Positions 11,087 through 22,020 of a stretch of DNA of 64,000 bases are shown here, piece by piece. Every line of letters starts with the position of its first letter. The stretch's first letter is position 1. Under the pieces are notes generated by a model. The model searched no databases, had not been told where the DNA came from, and saw only the letters and a program-made list of their open reading frames with translations. The position numbers and the translations under genes were made by a program. Origin of the DNA: Erpobdella octoculata (Eukaryota > Annelida > Clitellata > Hirudinida > Erpobdellidae); contig OZ022246.1 in the NCBI GenBank assembly GCA_963978895.1, positions 12,311,320 through 12,375,319 of the forward strand. The letters run 5' to 3'.

Positions 11087-11112
11087 TATGGTTGGGAACC
11101 CCTGGTCTATAC

Positions 11113-11313
11113 AGTGGTGTACTTACGGTTTTTGGCGCCCGGGGCAAAGTGTAATGAATACCCCCAGATGTAATTAAACATTTTGCAGTATTTATTTAAA
11201 ATTAATTTTGATTTTGGTAGTAATAATTCTGGATCAGAAATGAGTAGCTTCAATCTTCTCGATCACATTTTCGGGGCTTTCATGCGAAACAAATACCTGT
11301 TTTAATATATTAA
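11113..11313 (+). mobile_element. Possible hAT left-end fragment
   Basis: CAGTGGTGTACTTACGGTTTTTGGCGCCCGGGGC starts immediately after the target duplication of the previous element. A CAGTGG-type start followed by GGCGCCCGGGGC resembles left ends of some hAT elements. No matching right end was found. Confidence 0.35.
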
Positions 11314-11316
11314 TTG

Positions 11317-11317
<1 letters not shown>

Positions 11318-11393
<76 letters not shown>

Positions 11394-11398
11394 TATGT
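11318..11398. repeat. (TA)n microsatellite
   Basis: This TA array has a few variant bases and directly abuts the 5' break of a LINE fragment. Confidence 0.95.
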
Positions 11399-11838
11399 CA
11401 GTCTATATCAATCAGCAATTTACATGTATAAGTATGCACATGATCTTTCACCCCAATATTCAACGAGTCACCTTTATAAAGCAGAAGAAGTTCACAACCA
11501 TTTTGTGCGTTCTAAACACTGTTTCCGTTCAGGATTGATCCGCTCGACACTTGGTATGCACTCGATAAAATTTGTTGGTCCTAAGATCTGGAATTCTCTG
11601 CCGCATGACATCAACAAAAGTTCTCTCAGCTCATTCAAGGCTTCTCTGAAAAACTACCTGCTGCACAAGACTTTGAAAGACTTCATACCAATTCAGTGAA
11701 GATATTTGCTCTTTTGTAAATTTTTACTTTTTTACAATTTTATGTACAGGGTTACAGTCTCGCAGGAACATTTGTTCTTTTTCTGTTGCCCCTTATTTGT
11801 TTTTTGTCGAAATTGTGATTTTTTTATAAATAAATTTG

Positions 11839-11842
<4 letters not shown>
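11399..11842 (+). pseudogene. LINE RT C-terminal fragment
   Basis: The frame to the stop at 11697-11699 ends with GPKIWNSLPHDINKSSLSSF and LKNYLLHKTL, the C-terminal signature of CR1/RTE-like LINE polymerases. The catalytic domain is absent because the copy is 5'-truncated at the TA array. The 3' UTR runs to about 11842, where a second TA array begins. It is a different family from the LINE at 1-2131. Confidence 0.75.

Positions 11843-11903
<61 letters not shown>
11843..11903. repeat. (TA)n microsatellite at a LINE 3' end
   Basis: About 30 TA units followed by (CATA)4. Together with 11318-11398 it brackets the LINE fragment. Confidence 0.95.
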
Positions 11904-11908
<5 letters not shown>

Positions 11909-12007
11909 CATACATACATATGACGCAAATTTAACAGTTTTAAACATCATAAAGTGGTTTAAATAACCAGAAATTTAGTTAATGTGATGTTATCAATACA
12001 AAAGTAT

Positions 12008-15000
12008 TTAAATGAGAAATCGGTTCAGTCCCAACATATCAAGCTGGATGCGTGACCTTTCTCCCAGGTGTTCTGTTTTCTCTCCTGCGCAGAAATAAGG
12101 AGCAATTTGTATGTTTAATGATAATAACTGTTCAAAAATAATTGTTTTGTTGTTGTTGTTATAATGAGACTTGCCAGTAAAAGGCTTGATGAGTTCGATA
12201 GGCATGGGGAAAACTATTGTCGAATTTTTCTCGGAGGCAATTTGTCCCAATGTCTGCAGGTAGCGAAGTTGAAGAGCCGACTGTGATTCGTCAATAATAT
12301 CAGCAGCTTCTTTCAAGGCTTTTGCAGCTTTCTGCTCTCCTTCGGCCGCAATCACCTGAAAAGCCATTAAAAAAAAGTTGAACTTAATCTGAATGAATAA
12401 TTTCATGTAAGCTATGACAGTTGTTTTAAAAAAATTTCCGGCACTATTTCTGTTGGCCTACTCAATTTGAGAGTTTATAGGAATATTTCTAGAATGTTTT
12501 GATAGGGTGACGAAAGGTTATTTCACCCGTTATATATGTATATAATTATTTTGGTGTAAAAATGATTCCATGACCAGAAAAAGTTGACAAGATTAAAAGA
12601 TTTATAATTATTATTATTTAGTCACCGATGATAACAATAAAAGAATAATTCGTTTTGTCAAAGGCTTAAAAAAAGTGTCTGTATCTCTGTCTGTCTTCGT
12701 GCTTCTGTATAAATTGAAACCTGTATATTCAATCTTATTTAGTATGCTTTTTAGTGTGCTTAATTTATTTGTAAGACGCAGTAATATTTATTATGTGTTC
12801 AACGTTGATGTTACGCTCTTGCTGATCTTTATTTTTTTCCATGCTCAACGAAGGATTTAAGTTGTTTCAAATTACTGTTGGCACTTAATACTCACTACCA
12901 GCTTTTCGCCAAAGAAAAAGTGAAATTTGAGAAATTTCAGTATCTAGTATAAATAAACATTACAAAAAATCAATAATGCGAGCCAACATCAATTCAGATG
13001 AGCATGCAAGCACCAACCAATCCTACAAGGTTAAACACGTTCGTGTAAACAATGACACACCTTTGCTCTGGCTTCCCTGGCTGCTTCAGCTTCAGCAGCC
13101 ATTGCCCGCTGAAGCTGAACCGGAAGTCGAACGTCTTTCCTGAAACATTAAACTAATTTTATATCAGTTTATAGAGATGGAAAATTTTTATTTTTCTAAA
13201 AATGTTAAGAATTTCTCGAAATGGCTGTCGGTTATTAACTTATAACTGAATTTTGGACGAATTCTTAATTAAATAGATAACAAAACCAAAAATTACAATT
13301 TTATAGTTAATAATTAATTTAACTGAAAAATATATTTTAAATTTTTTAATAAAGTTTCAGTGAGGACACTTCTCACATTTCCACTCTCTCCACTTTTACT
13401 CCCCATGGTTCAGTGGCTTCATCCAGGCACGCCTGCATAACCAAATTGAATTTTTTTATTTACAGACAGTATTTTAGCTATTAAAAATATTGCTACTTCT
13501 CGTATTTCAACAGTTAACAATTCCTCAACACGTTTTCTTCATTTTCACAGATATTCACTTCTTTAACAAAACAAAACCTGCATGAAATGGCTGATGTTTT
13601 CACGGTCGGACAAAATTTCACTGAGATTTTTTGTTCCCAGTACATTTCTCAACGTGGTTTGTGCCAGAAGACGAGTCGACCTGTTTACATCTTCAACGTT
13701 CGTCACGGATACCGTTGCACTGGAAACTCTGTAATAAACCACAGCATCCACTGCTACTGTCACGCTGTCCTTCGACAAAATCTGGAAAACAAAAAATGAT
13801 GTTGCAGCAGCCGTCTAAATAATTTCGAAACCAAAATTGTTTGCGATAACATGCAAAGTTAAAAATGATTTTTTTTGTTTTAAAAAAATAAGATGTTTGC
13901 ATAAAACGAAAACCAGGATGGTGATGATTACAAATGATGAATATTTTGTCTTCTTAAAATATGCGGTTATCATTCATCTATGTAGATAGAGTACAGTTAG
14001 GGACCCCATATGGAACCCTGATGCTCATGTTAGGATATTTGCACAATGATAGATTTGGTATACTAGTAACAGATATTTTGCTTTCTGTTGTTTAAATAAA
14101 TAACACCTAAACCAGTTTAGCTGTAGTCTTCTTCTAATGTTGTTCCCCGATTTCTTGATTTGGATACGTGGCTGACAGTGTTGAACGCTTTCGCGGGATC
14201 AAAAAATATTCCAACAGTATGTTTGCCTTGGTGAAGAATTTTAGCGATTTTAGAAGGTAAAATATTAACTAACAGCATATAGGCGGAGTGATGTTTTCAA
14301 ACCCCAGATTGATTAATGGAAATAAACGAGAATTTTGAGAGGTAAAGTCTGTACAATTTAAGTGTTTTTATAAAACTTTTGATTTTCTAGAAAATTTGAA
14401 AAAATAATTTCGTACAGATATTAGGAGATAACTGAAAATTTAGAATTTTTTGTTCTGCCAGGAAAAACGTCTATTTGTATTTGATCCAAAAAATGCCAAA
14501 ATTAAGATTATTAATGAGAATGCCATTTTTTGTTTTTATTGCTTTGCTAACACGGATGTTGCCATAGCATCCTTGCAACAATTTTATAAAAAATATAATG
14601 AAAAAAGCTTATAAAAAAATATAAAATAATAGGTATTAATGATCGCAATGCCTAGTTTTAATACCGCAACTTATCAATTTAGTTATAAATGATGAAAACA
14701 AAGTCATACACCATATTTTTCCACTCTCATATTGTCTCATTTCAATAATTATTTATTCGCATATTTTTCCTCTCTCATATTGTCTTATTCTCAATTTTTT
14801 TATTCCCGTATTGTTTAATTTTTATATAAACTATCCTTAGAAAATCTTTTACATACATACGAGTATTTAAAAAAAATATACTTAAAAAATCTACTTTAAA
14901 GTTGAGGTAAAAGTCTAATGATGATAGACCGTCTAGCATAATGGGTTCCATGTTTTGAGATGGCAAATAACATTTGTCTGTGTCTGTTGTGTGCAACAAA

Positions 15001-15725
15001 GTTGATGTTGGACATGTTGGTGAAAGTGAGAAAACAGATAACATTTTTAATTTTTAGAGAAAAACATTGATTACAATAGTGCAAATTTCACAATTATTTT
15101 TTGTTTTATGGAGAGCAATTACGTAAACATAAGTTTGTTGAACTCGATAGCTCAAAATAATTTTAGTCAGACAATTTTAAACCATTGACCGTGTACATAC
15201 ATATGCTAGAATGCTGGATAAGGTTACCATGTACCACGCTTAAATTATTTTGCATTGTTGAAACTTGACTGAACCTGATTGGATGCTAGTTTCTGTCATA
15301 TCGAGTCGGTTTAGAATAATACTCTGGAAAGTCGAATAGACATCGATGGCAATGGTTGTGGTTATTTCTGTTAATTGGCGTGTCTTGATGTCCCAAACCA
15401 CTTTTTTTCAAACTTTGTAAACAATTTTATGTGGTTTCTATTCTGGCTTTAAGTATCTCAATCATTTATAAACAATTTTTAAATAAGATTTTTATATTTT
15501 TTTTATTAGCTTCAAAGAGTGTTTGTTTAAACGTAAATAATACAAAATAGTCCTAACCGCAACAAATAGTGAAAGAAGCTCAAACAATTGGAAATGACAC
15601 ATTACAAAAGGTTTGTGACCAAGTCACACGCATAAAAGCTTATCACAAAAATATTTTTAGTTTTAGTTATTCATTAGTTGCATTTATTCCTCTTTTAAAA
15701 CACGACAAGCTATTGACTATTTTTT

Positions 15726-15763
<38 letters not shown>

Positions 15764-18700
15764 ATATATATATGCTCGAGATACTACACATTTTGAAGAA
15801 TTAAGAACTAAGTTTCAGCAATACTCTGTGTTGAATTTTACAATCGAATATAGCGACTGTAATCATACGTTACCTTTTCTGGACGTGTTGGTCTCTCAAA
15901 CGGATTCCGGCCTCGCACATGAAATGTATGTCAAGCCTTCCTCCGAGGGTCTTTGCATGAACGGTGCCGGCTACTGTTCTGATATATACAAAGAGAGTGT
16001 TATACATAACCTTCTTGCTCGCGCTTATGGGCTGTCAGAAGATTGGTGTAAATTTCACACAGAAGTCAAACGTCTCAAAACGCTGTTGATCAACAATAAC
16101 TACACCAACACCATGGTTGATTCTGTTGTGAAAAGATTTGTGAATAAAAAGATTTCTGGCATTCCAGCAAACACTCCTAATGATGTCGTCAGGACTGTTG
16201 ATATCCGTTACTGTTCCCAGATGCATGACAATTACCGTCTGGATGAGAGAATATTACGTCAAATTATTACAAGTTGCGTTAAAGTTAAAGATCGACTCCG
16301 ACATAGACTGTCATTCTCCATATATTATAAAGACAGAAAATCACACAGCCTTATCATGAAAAATAGCCCTCGTCACGCCAGCATTTTCCAGTGTACAAAT
16401 GTAGTTTATAAATTTACTTGTCCTGCACCGCATGATGTCATTGCTACCTACATTGGCCAGACACGTACTACGCTCTCCCGCCGGGTTACTATGCATTTAC
16501 AGGGTGGCAGTATTACAACGCATTCGCAACTGGCTCACAACACAAAACTCAACAGACAAACACTCGTCGATAACACTGTTATTCTCCATCATGAGGCCGA
16601 CCCCTCTCGATTAAAAATTGCCGAGGCCCTCTACATTGTCCGGGATAAACCAATACTAAACGTCCAAGATGACCATTTTGGACGGACCCTTAAACTATTC
16701 AACAATAGGCACCACTTGCAGTGCCACAGCGTTGGTGTGCCGCAGGGCTCGTCATCCGCTGTTGCCCCTAACACTTGTATATTGAATGATCATGCACTTG
16801 ACAGGCATAGCAAGAGCCCACGTTGTGATCCGGTTTCCTGTGCTCCGTCCACCGGCGCAATGGACCATGCTAACCTTATTGAAATTTGTGGTTTGCCAAA
16901 CTGTGATCGGCCTACTGGTCCTCCGTCTGCCAGTTCTGTGGATGATACCGGTTGCATTGAGGCTGTGCGTTTGATCGAACAGTGCTTTATCGATCCGTCG
17001 GCCATCTGCCGGCCTTCTTCGGACCCGGTGAATGGTGATATGCCACAGGCCTCACCATTGACTGTTCTCCCGCTTTCTCCCTTTGTCACACCTCGTCTCT
17101 TGCTCTCAGATTTATCTGTACTCCGTACTAGGAGTTCGGCAACCAAAACTACAGGTGTTCCCCATTACAGTTACGACCATCCTTGTGACCAGTACGACAA
17201 CGGTTCCATTTCTCGTCGAGTTTTATCTCCTTTGTCTGCCAACGCAATAGACGCTGCCAACGAAATAGACCCTACCAACTGTATCGATGTTTCAAATGCA
17301 ACCGAACTGTGCCCTGCCGACATGCCAAGGACTCCGCTATTCACTGTTCTCCCGCATTCTCCTTTTGTCACACCTCGCCTCTCCTTTTCTGATTTATCTG
17401 AACTCCGTACTAGGAGTTCGCCAACCAAGACTACAAATGTATCTTATCACAGTTATGATCATCCTTGCGACCAATACGACAACGGCCCAGTTTGTGGTCC
17501 TGTTTCCTTTTCTCCATCTACCAACCATATTGAAGTGTTGGACGCGGTCGAACAGTGCTCCACTGGCTTGTCAGCCATGAGCCAACCTCCTCGAGGCCTC
17601 GAGACTGCTGACCTGCATGATGGTGATGGGACTGGTCCGATGTGTCCGCATTTGATTGATAACTGCAATATTACTATACGTAGACGTTGATCATTTTCAA
17701 CTTTTAATTAAACTCTCAATTTTATCGATATCCTATTATCTTTGAATTGTAGCTTTAAATTCTTATTTTATTATTTTACCTCTTTGCTTTTATTAGTAAT
17801 TTTCTTTTAATAGTTATATTTTACTACTTAATTTGGTTGTATATTTTAGCACATGTAATTTTTTATTTTTTCTTATATTTTTGTTTATTTTTTGTTTATT
17901 TATTTACTCCGAGGCAAAAAATTTGGTTGTTTCTTAGCGGTTTTCATATTTTACTTTTACTCTTCTTTGTACTTTGACCTCGATTGATGTGTAAACATAT
18001 CTGATATGTCTCGCCACACCACTTTATATATTTTCGTTGTAGCTGTAAATTGGTTTTATGAGTTCTGATGATGGCTAATAAAGCCGAAACCTGCAGGTCA
18101 GCTCATGACCAAAACATTAATAAAAATATATACCAGTTCGTTCAAAAGTGTCTTGGTATTTCTGATTTTCGAAAAGTTTCACGTCTGATAGAAAAAGTTT
18201 GTAATAAGAAGTGGGCCATAGTCTTTAATAAAGCGTGTCTGAAAGAACATCTTGTTCCTAATTATTTGAAAAATATATATATATATATATATATACATTT
18301 ATATACCCATCCGATTCTGCCTGATCTTATATCTGTAAGCCGAGCCTAAGATGACTGCTACTTTTTTTAATATCCTCGGATTTCTGGTGTGTTTCCTGGT
18401 TTTCACTTTTTCTTCTCCGTCGTTCACTTCATCCCTCACACTTGCCTGCAGCCTCACACTCTTCCGATCACGTGTAGATGTGCCATAACGTGTATGACTT
18501 TACATGGCAGTGACTTTACATGGTTGTGACATTTCATGGTTGTTACATTACGTGTTTGTGACTTTACGTGGTTGTGACATTACGTGGTTGTGACATTACG
18601 TGGTTGTGACATTACATGGTTGTGCCATTACATGGTTGTGACATTACGTGGTTGTGACTTTACATGGTTGTGACTTTACATGGTTGTGACATTACATGGT

Positions 18701-21028
18701 TGTGACTTTACATGGTTGTGACTTTACATGGTTGTGACATTACGTGGTTGTGACTTTACATGGTTGTGACTTTACATGGTTGTGACATTACGTGGTTGTG
18801 ACTTTACATGGTTGTGACTTTACATGGTTGTGACATTACATGGTTGTGACTTTACGTGGTTGTGAATTTACGTGGTTGTGACTTTACATGGTTGTGACTT
18901 TACATGGTTGTGACTTTACGTGGTTGTGACATTACGTGGTTGTGACATTACATGGTTGTGACTTTACATGGTTGTGACTTTACGTGGGTTTAACGTTACA
19001 TGGGTGTGACAATGCAAACACGACCGAATAAATAAATTGTAGTCAGCCTAGCTAAGCATATTAGTCAAACATTAGAAACGGGACGGCTTAACGAAAATAC
19101 AAATCTGTGTATGAATAATGCACATTCTCGATAGAGACTAATAAATACCTCCAAGTATCATGAATAGTTTTTATTAAAGTAGATCGTCTATTAATTTAAG
19201 CCAGCATTTTCATGACCTTGAATTTTTAATTTGGAAATTACCGGCTTCCCAACCGATGCCAAAAAATAAAAAAAATTCAATTTAAAACCAGTAAATCAAA
19301 ATTGAATCAAGTCGAAGTACTTCCTTAAATGAACTTCCCGCTGCCATCTGCTTCATTGTACCTACTCAGACGATTCAACTGTTAAATGACTGGTCACCTT
19401 GACCTTACTAGGTGCAAATCAATGTTTATGTTTGTTTCATTAGTTTTTTGAGTATTTTGATTTCGAAAATAATTAAAAAAGTTTTAATTACTTTGTTCTT
19501 ATAATATCGTAAAGTTTTATTTCTACGTTAATTTTTTTCATGGCTATGTTAAAATTTGTTTTTGTTTTGTTTTTTTTTTTAAATCTCGCTGAGTCACCCG
19601 CGCAGCCTGGGTTCATTTAAAAGTTTTCAAAAATTAAAAAAAAAAAATTTCAGTTTTTTCTCTGGGTGGCAAACGTTCATCATACCAAGTGTTTTGTGCA
19701 GATTCCTTCATTGGTTTTGGGTTGTTAGAGGACAAACACCACTCAGCCACTCATTTGCGTCTTATAAAGCTGGAAATCATACCAGCCACGTCAGTTTCCT
19801 GGATTATATTTGACTTAATCTGATTTTAATTAACAAAGTAGCTTTAGTAAATTTCAGTTATCATATCAGTTAAAATATACTAAAAATTAAGTCCAACATA
19901 TTTTTGGCATTTATTAATAAATATTACTATAATATCGATGGTAATTATAATTACTTATTAAGTTAAATTTCAATAAACTTTAATATCTACTTCTTGTGGA
20001 GGTACATCGAATGAAACAGTCCTTAGATCAACCTTCGTGTACGAGTCTGTGCAAGGAATGATGAAAAAAAGCCCTACACAAAATCAACATTCAGTTTTTA
20101 ATTATTCAGATTTTAATTGTTCGTTAATCTTCAATAGAATTTTACAAAATATGGACATTCTCTAAGACAAACTGAAAATTGTTGCCAAAAATTCAGCAAT
20201 GCGTTTATAGCGCATGTATTGCATTCGCAAAAGTTTTTTCTGGCTTTCCTGGATGCTGACAAGTCGAAGATTCTTGATGGCCTCCTGATGGATGCTACGG
20301 AAAATTCTGTCCGTTTACGAACAAGGCAGATGTGGACTCGACTCCATGTTAGATGTACGAGGGTCATTCACCTCTGATTAGCCCTTAAAATCCGGCCTAC
20401 TGATGTTATCGTTTTACTTTTCATTATTAGCATATTCATTAACTTTCCATTATTAGCATATTCATTAACGAAAACGAATTGGTTGTTTTCAGACGGAGCA
20501 AGTTTATTTTCCATGCGTTATAAAATTGTTGTCATATTAAGTTGATAGAAATATGTTTAGCGCCATGTTTGCTGTTGATACAGTCTTGCGTTTTTCTATC
20601 TTTTCGTTTAAGTATCAAAGATTTTAAATCAATTTTTATTGAAAAAAAATTGAAGCATTTAAAGTGCAACTACCGGGTCCTTTTGCTCCATGCTGAAGAA
20701 GTCTACCAAGCCTGAATATGACGGCTCTTTCGTACTCTTGTACAACCTTCGTATTAAAAGAACAAATAAAGAATTACTCATAAAATCAAATAATTATGAC
20801 CTAATGATGAAAATTATGAAAAACAATAATGATGATAAGACAAATAAGAAAAATAACAATAGCACCATATAGCACCATATTGTGTCGTAACATATAATGA
20901 GCATCGAAGTTGTTAACTTACCTTGAGGCACAGACACAGAGACAGCGGCATGGTGATGAAAATGAGGAACCAGGACATGATGGTGAGAAATGCTCCACAA
21001 AAGTTGTTATCAGCTCTGATCAGTGTTC
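12008..21028 (-). CDS. STOM-like: Stomatin (SPFH/band 7 membrane protein), eight exons
   Basis: Stomatins are integral, cholesterol-associated membrane scaffolds that regulate channels. Exons in transcript order: 21028-20922 (hydrophobic hairpin [20 protein letters not shown]), 20746-20674 ([15 protein letters not shown]), 20073-19991 ([12 protein letters not shown]...VSFDVPPQE), 13781-13578 ([19 protein letters not shown]...[13 protein letters not shown]), 13432-13377 ([12 protein letters not shown]), 13139-13061 ([19 protein letters not shown]), 12355-12175 ([17 protein letters not shown]...[12 protein letters not shown]) and 12084-12008 (ends [11 protein letters not shown]). All boundaries have AG acceptors and GT donors except one GC donor (GCAAGT after 12175), and phases join throughout. 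The family's known proline after the hairpin and oligomerisation region are present. The first exon with the start ATG was not identified. The 6.2-kb intron 13782-19990 contains a PLE and a minisatellite. Confidence 0.93.
13782..15727. other. Stomatin intron, unique AT-rich part
   Basis: This part of the intron shows no coding or repeat structure that I can support. It ends at the TA array that precedes the PLE. Confidence 0.6.
15728..15770. repeat. (TA)n tract bordering the PLE
   Basis: A short TA array, interrupted by GAGAA, lies directly upstream of the 5' break of the PLE. Confidence 0.85.
15772..17690 (+). CDS. Penelope-like element protein, C-terminal part with GIY-YIG nuclease (family B)
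   Basis: The readable frame starts at the truncation (about 15772), just after the point where YVDD stands in the full-length relative. It covers the end of the RT ([24 protein letters not shown]), a linker and the GIY-YIG endonuclease: [30 protein letters not shown] and [18 protein letters not shown], with the arginine and glutamate that catalyse nicking in this family. The endonuclease would prime insertion. After it comes a Ser/Thr/Pro-rich tail of about 300 residues with an internal duplication (periods at 17062 and 17344, 282 nt), ending NITIRRR. The RT core is missing, so the copy is dead. It sits in the stomatin intron in the opposite orientation to the gene. Confidence 0.9.
17691..18279 (+). 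mobile_element. PLE family B 3' terminal repeat (pLTR) with ORF start
   Basis: Downstream of the stop lies a T-rich 380-bp UTR, then a hammerhead ribozyme. After it begins the element's own N-terminal coding region ([12 protein letters not shown] ... [14 protein letters not shown]). That region stops after LVPNYLKN, where (TA)n starts at about 18280. This is the expected PLE layout, in which the terminal repeat contains the start of the ORF of the next unit. The N-terminal part matches the family A protein near its start (TKWAIIFNGVCVQENIVPLY). Confidence 0.8.
18060..18104 (+). ncRNA. Hammerhead ribozyme, type I (PLE family B)
   Basis: Stem I is GAGTT paired with AGCTC, extendable by two pairs. 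The core is CTGATGA, followed by one extra T and stem II GGCT-AATAA-AGCC. Then GAAA, stem III as the 10-nt palindrome ACCTGCAGGT, and cleavage-site C before stem I closes. The order CUGAUGA / stem II / GAAA / stem III / UH is the hammerhead consensus. Such ribozymes are known in PLE terminal repeats. The very short stem III predicts activity mainly as a dimer, as in tandem transcripts. Confidence 0.85.
18280..18296. repeat. (TA)n at the PLE 3' junction
   Basis: This short TA run directly abuts the last PLE codon. Confidence 0.85.
18484..19012. repeat. 16-bp minisatellite with a 48-bp higher-order repeat
   Basis: About 33 copies of TGACTTTACATGGTTG. Two positions vary (ACTTT/ACATT and ACA/ACG). 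In the middle the order is ACATT, ACTTT, ACTTT, repeated at least four times, which gives a 48-bp higher-order unit. It lies in the stomatin intron. Confidence 0.93.
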
Positions 21029-21339
21029 CTGCAACTGAACAGTGGGAAAGCAAAATTTACGATCGTGCAGTTTCAGTTTCGATTTTGCTTCAATCGAGAG
21101 AGAAACATATCCACGTGATGACATAATCAGCACCATACTGCTATGATTTTCTTTAATATGAAAACAAACAATCATTTTATCTCCATCCTCAACTTTTCAG
21201 TTTCATTCCTTCATCAACTTTCCAATTTCATCCCCTTTTCTCAACTTTCCAGTTCATCTCCCCCTGAACCTTCCAGTTATATTTAAAAAAGATTTGCATG
21301 CCTCTTTAAATGAACTGCAAGAAACAAGTTTTTATAAAT

Positions 21340-21400
21340 AAGGAAATGATGATAATGATGATTATGACGATGACGATGATGACGATAAGGTGATGATGAT
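21340..21400. repeat. (GAT)n-type trinucleotide tract
   Basis: Imperfect GATGAT/GACGAT repeats. Confidence 0.8.
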
Positions 21401-21469
21401 AGTATATTTCTGTGAATGATTGATATTGAGTCAAATGCTTTAATTCAACTTATTAAAGACTAGCGGTCT

Positions 21470-21565
21470 ACCCAGCGTTTCCTGGGGTTTTAGAAGATTT
21501 TCTATCCTTTTTTCTCTCTCACTCCCGTTTCCTTCCCCGCTTGCTCTCCCGCTCCCGCATGATGT
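21470..21565 (-). mobile_element. Helitron 3'-end fragment
   Basis: Reading leftwards on the minus strand, array words (GGGAGCGGGAGAGCAAGC) and a decayed hairpin (CCCCAGGAAACGCTGGGTAG) end at ACCGCTAGT. This matches the 3' end of the main Helitron family with substitutions. The fragment is short and 5'-truncated. Confidence 0.6.
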
Positions 21566-21764
21566 AGCAATGAACTCGGGCGCCAAACATTCAGAATTAT
21601 TGAACGTTATTGATTATTGAACTATCTAACTCAGACTAAACAGAAATTTCATGTATATCAGAGATAGAGTACAAACCGATAAAATGCTTAATTGAATGGC
21701 TTTTACCGCGGCAGAATGTCATACTTAGTTTTTACGAATAGATCTTCTTGTGAGACTTTACTCG

Positions 21765-22018
21765 GGAATGATAATGATGGTGATGATGATGATGATGATG
21801 ATGATAATGGTGGTGATGATGATAATGATGATTGTGGTGGCGATGATGATGATGATGATGACGACGATGATGATGATAATGATGTTGATGATGATGATGA
21901 TGATAATGATGAGATGGTGGTGATGATGATGGTGGTGATGATGATGATGATGATTATGATGATGATGAGGATGGGAATAATGATGGTGATAATGATGATG
22001 ATGTTAATATTATTAATA
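21765..22018. repeat. (GAT)n imperfect trinucleotide array
   Basis: A 250-bp array of GAT with GGT, AAT and GAC variants. Its poly-Asp and poly-Ser frames are not treated as genes. Confidence 0.93.
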
Positions 22019-22020
22019 GA

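Larger units (their letters stand above)
8597..11104. mobile_element. hAT-type element, interrupted by a 1.5-kb insertion
   Basis: The element begins CAGGGGTTCCCA and ends TGGGAACCCCTG. It is flanked by a perfect 8-bp target duplication GTCTATAC (8589-8596 and 11105-11112). TIR-like ends plus an 8-bp duplication are the hAT signature. The original element is about 980 bp (8597-9559 plus the last 15 bp) and has no transposase frame, so it was non-autonomous. A 1530-bp segment (9560-11089) is inserted near the right end, flanked by the 10-bp direct repeat GGTTGGGAAC. Confidence 0.88.

Noticed and set aside
16035..17668. Minus-strand frames over the family B Penelope tail
   Set aside because: Shadows of the plus-strand coding frame, caused by its biased composition.
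18484..19012. CRISPR-like array
   Set aside because: Units are contiguous 16-mers without spacers, in an animal intron.
20131..20367. Minus-strand frame between stomatin exons
   Set aside because: It lies inside a stomatin intron and does not match the family or have matching splice phases.
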